DNA from: Bacillota bacterium
GTDB lineage: Bacteria; Bacillota; Bacilli; Bacillales_B; DSM-18226
DNA: 5,071 nt
Direction of reading: 5' to 3'
Assembly: GCA_030705665.1 (NCBI GenBank)
Contig: JAUZQA010000334.1
Location: 1-5,071, forward strand
Shown here: positions 1-3,428 of the stretch, in pieces
How the letters are laid out: every line of letters begins with the position of its first letter
Position numbering within the stretch: the first letter of the stretch is position 1
The notes under the pieces: generated by a model
Seen by the model: the letters and a program-made list of their open reading frames with translations, nothing else
Database searches by the model: none
Told to the model about the DNA's origin: nothing
Program-made: the position numbers and the translations under genes

Positions 1-44
1 CCCAAAACAATAATTTTAATCTAAAGTATTACCCAGTTATTACC

Positions 45-95
45 TTAATACCTTTTTTCTCCCCAAATAAAGCAATACTTTATGCTGTTTATCAT
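45..95 (-). CDS. possible 16-codon ORF with good RBS (leader peptide or gene remnant)
   Basis: An ATG at 95-93 is preceded by AAAAGGAGAT (110-101) at good spacing and runs 16 codons to a TAA at 47-45. The product starts MINSIKYCFIWGEKRY and I do not recognise it. A -10-like TATAAA on the minus strand (142-137) and the inverted repeat at 150-171 lie upstream, so leftward transcription from here is plausible, although no convincing -35 is present. It could be a short leader peptide for a gene left of the window, the start of a frameshifted gene, or chance. The ribosome binding site is the only real support. Confidence 0.2.
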   Translation of the reverse strand: MINSIKYCFIWGEKRY

Positions 96-149
96 AAAAC
101 ATCTCCTTTTGTGAATCGACTAACTCAAGATAGATTTTTATACTAAAAC

Positions 150-171
150 ATATCTATCTAAAGATAGATAT
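150..171. promoter_or_regulatory. perfect 10-bp inverted repeat, likely operator
   Basis: ATATCTATCT (150-159) and AGATAGATAT (162-171) are perfect inverted arms with a 2-bp centre. A further half-site, AAGATAGAT, occurs at 127-135 and matches 161-169 exactly. The repeat lies about 15 bp left of the MerR -35 element and just upstream of a leftward -10-like TATAAA (142-137). It has neither the loop nor the U-tract of a terminator. It fits a dimeric repressor site for leftward transcription. The cognate regulator is unknown, and the sequence differs from the MerR palindrome at 190-208, so a different protein probably binds it. Confidence 0.45.
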
Positions 172-185
172 CGCTATTATTTCCA

Positions 186-216
186 TTGACAGTGACGTTA
201 CGTTACTGTTTAACCT
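186..216 (+). promoter_or_regulatory. MerR-type promoter with operator in a 19-bp spacer
   Basis: A consensus -35 TTGACA (186-191) and a -10-like TAACCT (211-216) are separated by 19 bp, the long spacer typical of promoters that MerR-family proteins activate by DNA distortion. The spacer holds the near-perfect palindrome CAGTGACGTTACGTTACTG (190-208), with 8 of 9 pairs matching around position 199. Its GTGACGT/ACGTTAC arms resemble sites of TipAL/Mta-like regulators. The gene directly downstream is a MerR regulator, so autoactivation on effector binding is the natural reading. The -10 is weak (3 of 6), as is common for such promoters. Confidence 0.75.
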
Positions 217-240
217 TTATTGTGAAGGAGGGGACAAAAC

Positions 241-1056
241 TTGGATCAAAATGTCTATCATATTACTGACTTTGCCCGAAAAGCAAATGTATCTGTTCGA
301 ACGCTCCGATATTATGACAAACAAGGGTTACTATCACCGATTCAGTATGATGGGTCTGGCTATAAGTTATATACAGATGAAGATTTTATCCATCTTCAAA
401 CAATCCTTTCTTTTAAGTTTTTAGGTTTTTCCTTGAAGGAAATTCAAGGATTACTTTCAGGAAACCAACAAGGATTGCAACAAAGGCTTTCCCAGCAAAA
501 GGAAATGCTGAAAGAAAAACGGATTCAAATAGAACAGATCATTGGTGCCATTGAGCGAATTGAAAAGTCGCTTCAATCTGAAAACTTTCACTATGAAACC
601 ATTAAAAATCTGATCCAAGTAACACAAATGGATTTAAAACCAGAATGGGTTAACAAATATCTGACAACAGATGAACGAAAGACAATGAGGGAAATTGCCC
701 AGCAATCCTATCCAAAAGAAGCACTAAAAAAATTAGCTGAAAGAGGCTGGACGGAAGAAGATCATCAACAGCATTTAAAGGATTACCTTTCCTTTCGGAC
801 AGAACTGACCAGACTTGTCAATGAAGGTTTTAAGGTGGATAGCCCTGAGGCTCTTGAACTTGCAAGGTTTTTAATGGAAATGAATAAGCGTTACAGTCAA
901 AATGACCCTCAAATTAAAGAAGGCATGAAACAATCTTGGGAAAAATTCAATCAGTTTCCTGAAAAGGAAAGACCAAAAACATATATGATTCCTGAAAAGG
1001 AAAGAGAATTTATCCAACTGGTTTGTTTGAACTTCCATAAAAACGGTAGTTATTAG
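241..1056 (+). CDS. MerR-family transcriptional activator with TipAS-like effector domain
   Basis: A 271-residue one-component cytoplasmic regulator. Residues 6-75 are a MerR winged HTH: the helix-turn-helix runs through the RTLRYYDKQGLL signature (20-31), followed by the wing GYKLYTDEDF (40-49) and FLGFSLKEIQGLL. Residues about 78-120 are a Lys/Glu/Gln-rich coiled coil for dimerisation. Residues about 140-255 are helical and acidic/basic-rich (ERKTMREIAQQS, RGWTEEDHQQH), matching the TipAS antibiotic-binding domain of TipAL and Mta. Length is close to that of Mta (about 257). The start is TTG: AAGGAGG (225-231) lies 9 nt upstream, and the nearby ATG is out of frame. The C-terminal LVCLNFHKNGSY looks less typical of the family, and a coding-like tail follows in another frame, so the end may be altered. 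It is probably autoregulated through the palindrome at 190-208. TipAS proteins usually sense hydrophobic or thiopeptide drugs and activate efflux genes; no target gene is adjacent on this strand, so the ligand is unknown. Confidence 0.9.
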   Translation: MDQNVYHITDFARKANVSVRTLRYYDKQGLLSPIQYDGSGYKLYTDEDFIHLQTILSFKFLGFSLKEIQGLLSGNQQGLQQRLSQQKEMLKEKRIQIEQIIGAIERIEKSLQSENFHYETIKNLIQVTQMDLKPEWVNKYLTTDERKTMREIAQQSYPKEALKKLAERGWTEEDHQQHLKDYLSFRTELTRLVNEGFKVDSPEALELARFLMEMNKRYSQNDPQIKEGMKQSWEKFNQFPEKERPKTYMIPEKEREFIQLVCLNFHKNGSY

Positions 1057-1142
1057 AAGGTTTGCCCGACATCACTGATATGAGCCGCATTCCATTTGAA
1101 ATTAAGGTGAAATCGGGCAGCCCGTTTAAAGTATTCTTTTAA
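1050..1142 (+). pseudogene. possible C-terminal coding remnant overlapping the MerR stop
   Basis: In the +3 frame the stretch from 1050 to a TAA at 1140-1142 is open for 30 codons and reads like a protein end (LPDITDMSRIPFEIKVKSG, then SPFKVFF). Codon choice is ordinary for a real gene. A TAG at 1047-1049 closes it upstream, and it has no ribosome binding site. It overlaps the end of merR and the last codons of the leftward gene. It could be the end of a deleted neighbouring gene or chance. I do not recognise the family. Confidence 0.2.
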
Positions 1143-1680
1143 CAAAGGCATTAATAATTAGGATTGCTCCCGTTGATAACAATAGAAAGGCTCCCCATGC
1201 CAATAAAACCAAATTTCCTATCTTATCAATAAGATTTTCTGTTTCATAAAGTGAACGGGCAGCAACAATATAGCCATTATTCGTTTTTAATGCTACTGAG
1301 GCAAAGCGTAGTCCTTTTTTTGGCTGCCACGTCACTCGTACTTCTCCTTTTTTCGCTGTGTTATCCAAAACTCCCCTTGGATAGGATGGTTGATTACCAT
1401 TCATCATTCCAGAACTAGCTACTAACTGATGATTTTTATCAAAAATCATCACAAAAGTATCCAAACTTTTTGAAATATCGATCGTGTCTCCACTAATGAT
1501 AGATATTGGGCTTCTGCCATTTTGCAGTTTTATCTCTGTGTCTGTTGCTAGTTGTGCCGGTCGCTCATTAGCATCAAGCCTTAATACCTGTTGTGTTACA
1601 AGATAAGTAAGTGAACATGTAAAAGTAATAATAAACATAACAATTAACCAAATGAACATTAACTTTTTTGTGGTTTTCAT
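1126..1680 (-). CDS. two-TM membrane protein with extracytoplasmic sensor-like domain
   Basis: A membrane protein of 184 residues counted from the ATG at 1680. A TTG one codon earlier is also open, but GAGGG (1693-1689) sits 8 nt from the ATG, which favours the ATG. Residues about 7-29 form the first membrane helix (LMFIWLIVMFIITF...). Residues about 30-153 are hydrophilic and should lie outside, with a stretch like sensor-kinase domains (FVMIFDKNHQLVASSG and later RFASVALKTNNGYIVAARSLYE). Residues about 156-178 form the second helix, followed by a short basic tail NAFVKRIL. This is the layout of a histidine kinase sensor half, but no HAMP, DHp or ATPase domain follows, and the stop comes just after the second helix. 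It lies 29 nt behind the HTH gene, so it is the last gene of the DUF2975 operon. It may be a complete small sensor or membrane partner, or a truncated kinase; the opposite-strand coding signal beyond the stop gives no sign of a lost kinase. Specific function unknown. Confidence 0.8.
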   Translation of the reverse strand: MKTTKKLMFIWLIVMFIITFTCSLTYLVTQQVLRLDANERPAQLATDTEIKLQNGRSPISIISGDTIDISKSLDTFVMIFDKNHQLVASSGMMNGNQPSYPRGVLDNTAKKGEVRVTWQPKKGLRFASVALKTNNGYIVAARSLYETENLIDKIGNLVLLAWGAFLLLSTGAILIINAFVKRIL

Positions 1681-1709
1681 CAAGGTATCCCTCGCTCTCT
1701 AGATTTGAA

Positions 1710-1919
1710 TTACTCCTCATCCTTGTACTCCAAGATATCACCTGGCTGACAATCAAGCGCTTTGCAGATTGCATCCAGTGTTGAAAAGCGGATCGCTTTT
1801 GCTTTATTTGTCTTCAATATTGATAGATTAGGAAGTGTTATACCTACCTTTTCAGCAAGTTCAGAGGCACTCATTTTTCGCTTTGCCAGCATAACATCCA
1901 CATTCACCACAATAGCCAT
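1710..1919 (-). CDS. small Cro/C1-type HTH regulator, YozG-like
   Basis: A 69-residue cytoplasmic DNA-binding protein, almost only a helix-turn-helix domain. It opens MAIVVNVDVMLAKRKMS. The HTH covers about residues 17-40 (SASELAEKVGITLPNLSILK), with a further helix STLDAICKALDCQPGDILEY at 47-65, the usual end of this family. The length matches B. subtilis YozG-like proteins, which are encoded with DUF2975 membrane proteins. The start ATG (1919) has GAGGTGA (1930-1924) as ribosome binding site. That site overlaps the upstream DUF2975 stop codon (1931-1929), so the two genes are tightly coupled. By genome context it is the likely binder of the tandem palindromes at 2427-2466 and so the autoregulator of the operon; this is inference. 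Confidence 0.92.
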   Translation of the reverse strand: MAIVVNVDVMLAKRKMSASELAEKVGITLPNLSILKTNKAKAIRFSTLDAICKALDCQPGDILEYKDEE

Positions 1920-1928
1920 TCTTTCACC

Positions 1929-2381
1929 TCAAATTGTCAACTCATTTTCCTCTTTTAACTCGATGGCGATCTTCATAAGTTGAGCCAATATCAATCCAAC
2001 CAAACCAATCATAAAAGCTGCAATCATTAATGTTAGCGACAATAAGTTCCTCAAGATCATAAAAGTCCCTATTATGTAGAGACAAAAATCCACAAACGCA
2101 CAAACACTAATCCTATTTAAAGCTGTGATGCTGCTAAGCGAAAATACCTGGTTATGCAGAATGTTTTTACATAATTTTTTTACCATAACGAGGAGAACAA
2201 AAAATGGAATCGCCGTCATGTATAGAAATAGTTTCAATGTAAATGTATTAGTTATTTGAACTTCCTCTATTTTCATGTATTGATCCACTAAAAAGGGCAA
2301 CGTAAAAAAGGTAATGATCAACAAAATTAAAATTAAAGTGACTAACATGTTCAAAAGCTTCGCAAAAAAATTAGTTTCCAT
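1929..2381 (-). CDS. DUF2975 family four-helix membrane protein, YoaS-like
   Basis: A 150-residue integral membrane protein with four hydrophobic segments at about residues 8-31, 48-71, 88-109 and 113-142. It has an aromatic/Pro-rich first helix (FFTLPFLVDQYMKI), a basic cytoplasmic loop (VKKLCKN) and an acidic end KEENELTI. Size, topology and pairing with a tiny XRE regulator match DUF2975 (YoaS-like) proteins. Their biochemical role is unsettled. The start ATG (2381) has CAGGAGT (2395-2389) 7 nt upstream. It is the first gene of the leftward operon, and its stop overlaps the ribosome binding site of the HTH gene. A membrane protein so closely coupled to its regulator suggests it may control that regulator's activity or be its main target; this is inference. 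Confidence 0.88.
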   Translation of the reverse strand: METNFFAKLLNMLVTLILILLIITFFTLPFLVDQYMKIEEVQITNTFTLKLFLYMTAIPFFVLLVMVKKLCKNILHNQVFSLSSITALNRISVCAFVDFCLYIIGTFMILRNLLSLTLMIAAFMIGLVGLILAQLMKIAIELKEENELTI

Positions 2382-2412
2382 TTGATCAACTCCTGAAATT
2401 TAATACATTATT

Positions 2413-2441
2413 AGATTACTTCAGGTTTTATCTATTTTCAA
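2413..2441 (-). promoter_or_regulatory. promoter of the DUF2975-HTH operon
   Basis: On the minus strand, a -35 TTGAAA (2441-2436) and a -10 TAATCT (2418-2413) are separated by 17 bp. Transcription would start near 2406, giving a leader of about 25 nt that contains the DUF2975 ribosome binding site (2395-2389). The -35 lies inside the proximal palindrome copy, so a bound regulator would block polymerase. Confidence 0.6.
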
Positions 2442-2466
2442 TAAATATTTATCGTTTTTCGATAAA
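2427..2466. promoter_or_regulatory. tandem 19-bp operator palindromes, 21 bp apart
   Basis: The distal copy TTTATCGTTTTTCGATAAA (2448-2466) is a perfect 7-bp inverted repeat around five T. The proximal copy TTTATCTATTTTCAATAAA (2427-2445) matches it at 16 of 19 positions. Their starts are 21 bp apart, about two helical turns, so two dimers would bind on the same face of DNA. The proximal copy overlaps the -35 of the leftward operon and the distal copy sits just upstream. The HTH protein encoded in that operon is the obvious candidate binder. A terminator is unlikely: the stem is AT-rich, has no U-tract, and the sequence is repeated. Confidence 0.65.
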
Positions 2467-2535
2467 ACCCTTCGTTTTTATGCTATACAAATAATAATTA
2501 CCAGTCACTTTACTAAACATTTATTTACTACTTTA

Positions 2536-2567
2536 TTGATTTTTCATCTAAAATCACTTATTATAAT
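2536..2567 (+). promoter_or_regulatory. promoter of the MarR operon
   Basis: A -35 TTGATT (2536-2541) is followed after 17 bp by TATTAT (2559-2564). An overlapping consensus TATAAT occurs at 2562-2567 but would have a 20-bp spacer. Transcription would start around 2571-2575, just before the MarR ribosome binding site AGGTGA (2587-2592). Confidence 0.55.
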
Positions 2568-2587
2568 AAATAAACATTTACTATTTA
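2567..2587. promoter_or_regulatory. candidate MarR operator
   Basis: TAAATA (2567-2572) and TATTTA (2582-2587) form a perfect 6-bp inverted repeat with a 9-bp centre, spanning the expected transcription start of marR. The 10-mer TAAACATTTA inside this region (2571-2580) recurs upstream at 2514-2523, and TTTACTA occurs at 2509, 2524 and 2577. Repeats of this kind at a marR promoter suggest autorepression. The DNA is so AT-rich that chance matches are possible. Confidence 0.4.
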
Positions 2588-2596
2588 GGTGATAAT

Positions 2597-3064
2597 ATGA
2601 ATTCTAACAAGGATGCAATAGCCCAAGGGTTTGTTCAGATTTTGCCGCTTATCTATAGCACTTTATCGAATAAGGCAGCGAATAAGCTTTCTAAACAAAC
2701 AGATTTAACCCATCTCCAATCCCATATTTTAGAGACGCTCTTCCAATCAGCTAAAAGCGTTTCAATCTCGGAGCTTGCAAAAATGATTGATATTTCTAAA
2801 CAACAAATGACACCGATCGTTCAGAAACTTGAGGAAAGTGGATATATCATTAAATTACGGGACCCTAATGACAATAGAGCTTTTAACCTCATTCTTTCTG
2901 AAAAAGGTAAAGAAATGATTACGAAAAAGTGGGAAGGGCTTTATCATCTTTTCTGTCAAAAGTTAGAGAAAATAAGTGAAGAAGACCAAATTGATTTGGA
3001 ATATGCCATTCATAAAGTTATCCGGATTTTAAGCAAACTAAATGAACCAGAAGTGGAGGAGTAA
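2597..3064 (+). CDS. MarR-family transcriptional regulator
   Basis: A 155-residue cytoplasmic winged-helix regulator of usual MarR length. N-terminal helices at 5-33 and C-terminal helices at 105-150 form the dimer interface. The HTH is at about 56-83 (SISELAKMIDISKQQMTPIV followed by QKLEESGYI), and the wing at 85-103 carries the typical D-x-R turn (LRDPNDNRAFNLILSEKG). A single cysteine (Cys120) lies in the C-terminal helix; there is no evident redox pair. ATG start with AGGTGA (2587-2592). The stop lies 4 nt before the start of the next small gene, whose ribosome binding site is inside the marR 3' end, so the two are co-translated. MarR proteins usually repress their own operon and efflux genes and release DNA on binding phenolic or other lipophilic ligands. 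The nearby exporter gene converges on this operon, so any control of it would act at a promoter outside the window. Confidence 0.92.
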   Translation: MNSNKDAIAQGFVQILPLIYSTLSNKAANKLSKQTDLTHLQSHILETLFQSAKSVSISELAKMIDISKQQMTPIVQKLEESGYIIKLRDPNDNRAFNLILSEKGKEMITKKWEGLYHLFCQKLEKISEEDQIDLEYAIHKVIRILSKLNEPEVEE

Positions 3065-3068
3065 GTGT

Positions 3069-3218
3069 ATGAAGCAACGCTCAAAATATATCACTTATGG
3101 AATCATCGCAGGTGTAGTGATCGGTACAATGATTGGCAAGGTTGGACTCTGCATCGGACTTGGGGTTGCTTTCGGCATCGTCTTTTACAATTTCACCCGC
3201 AGAAGGCCGAACAAATGA
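3069..3218 (+). CDS. small glycine-rich single-span membrane peptide (49 aa)
   Basis: An ATG at 3069 opens 49 codons to a TGA at 3216-3218. It is preceded by GGAGGAG (3055-3061) at 7 nt, an ideal site that lies in the last codons of marR. The 4-nt gap to the marR stop indicates translational coupling. The peptide has a short basic start (MKQRSKYITYG), a hydrophobic stretch at about residues 11-42 rich in Gly with GxxxG-like spacing (GIIAGVVIGTMIGKVG, then GLGVAFG), and a basic end TRRRPNK, which suggests a cytoplasmic C-terminus. Thirty-two residues with one central Lys could form one long helix or a hairpin. Glycine-zipper helices pack against other helices, so it may be a small partner of a transporter or self-associate. 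I recognise no named family. Its basis as a gene is strong; its function is unknown. Confidence 0.82.
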   Translation: MKQRSKYITYGIIAGVVIGTMIGKVGLCIGLGVAFGIVFYNFTRRRPNK

Positions 3219-3385
3219 CTTGAAAAGATCCATTTTTACTGAGTCTTTCCAATTACCATTGGACCGTTGTTTTTTCTCTTTCTTGGTTGTCGATGAGTTT
3301 TCTCAATTCCCTTGAGCCTGGATTTTTCTCCTCCTCGGGCATTGATGAGCCCTCCGCTTGATTCCCATTTGCCGACTCCATAAAA
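3219..3385. other. intergenic stretch between converging operons; no supported gene
   Basis: The region has somewhat more GC than the other gaps. On the minus strand an ATG at 3381 opens 42 charged codons (MESANGNQAEGSSM... to a TAA at 3255-3253), with coding-like Glu/Lys composition (RELRKLIDNQERE). It starts directly after the terminator U-tract and has no ribosome binding site, so it is not called as a gene. It may be a decayed reading frame. Plus-strand frames here show nothing convincing. Confidence 0.4.
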
Positions 3386-3419
3386 AAGGCAGTCCCCACT
3401 CGTTAAAGAGGACTGCCTT
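3382..3419 (-). terminator. intrinsic terminator of the MMPL gene
   Basis: AAGGCAGTCC (3386-3395) and GGACTGCCTT (3410-3419) pair perfectly over 10 bp with a 14-nt loop. Read leftward, the hairpin ends in TTTTTT (3387-3382), a strong rho-independent terminator starting 10 nt beyond the MMPL stop codon. Read rightward, the tail is TTCTATCTATTCT, so it may also weakly stop the MarR operon. Confidence 0.92.
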
Positions 3420-3428
3420 CTATCTATT

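Noticed and set aside
1063..1119. TGCCCGA / TCGGGCA long-range inverted repeat after merR
   Set aside because: The 7-bp arms are 43 bp apart with no U-tract on either strand, so this is not a convincing terminator. It is more likely a chance match in coding-like sequence.
1114..1127. CGGGCAGCCCG followed by TTT as a merR terminator
   Set aside because: Only four pairs with a 3-nt loop and three T; too weak to call.
1574..1774. 66-codon minus-strand frame spanning the HTH/sensor gene junction
   Set aside because: It overlaps two well-supported genes in another frame, has no RBS, and shows no protein-like pattern.
1762..1983. 73-codon plus-strand frame
   Set aside because: It lies antisense to the HTH gene and the end of the DUF2975 gene, which have clear family features and ribosome binding sites.
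2448..2466. Hairpin with T-rich centre read as a terminator between divergent operons
   Set aside because: There is no gene end nearby, the T residues are in the loop, not after the stem, and a second copy lies 21 bp away, all of which favour an operator.
3133..3315. 60-codon plus-strand frame
   Set aside because: It overlaps the 49-residue peptide gene, which has a far better start signal, and its composition is not protein-like.
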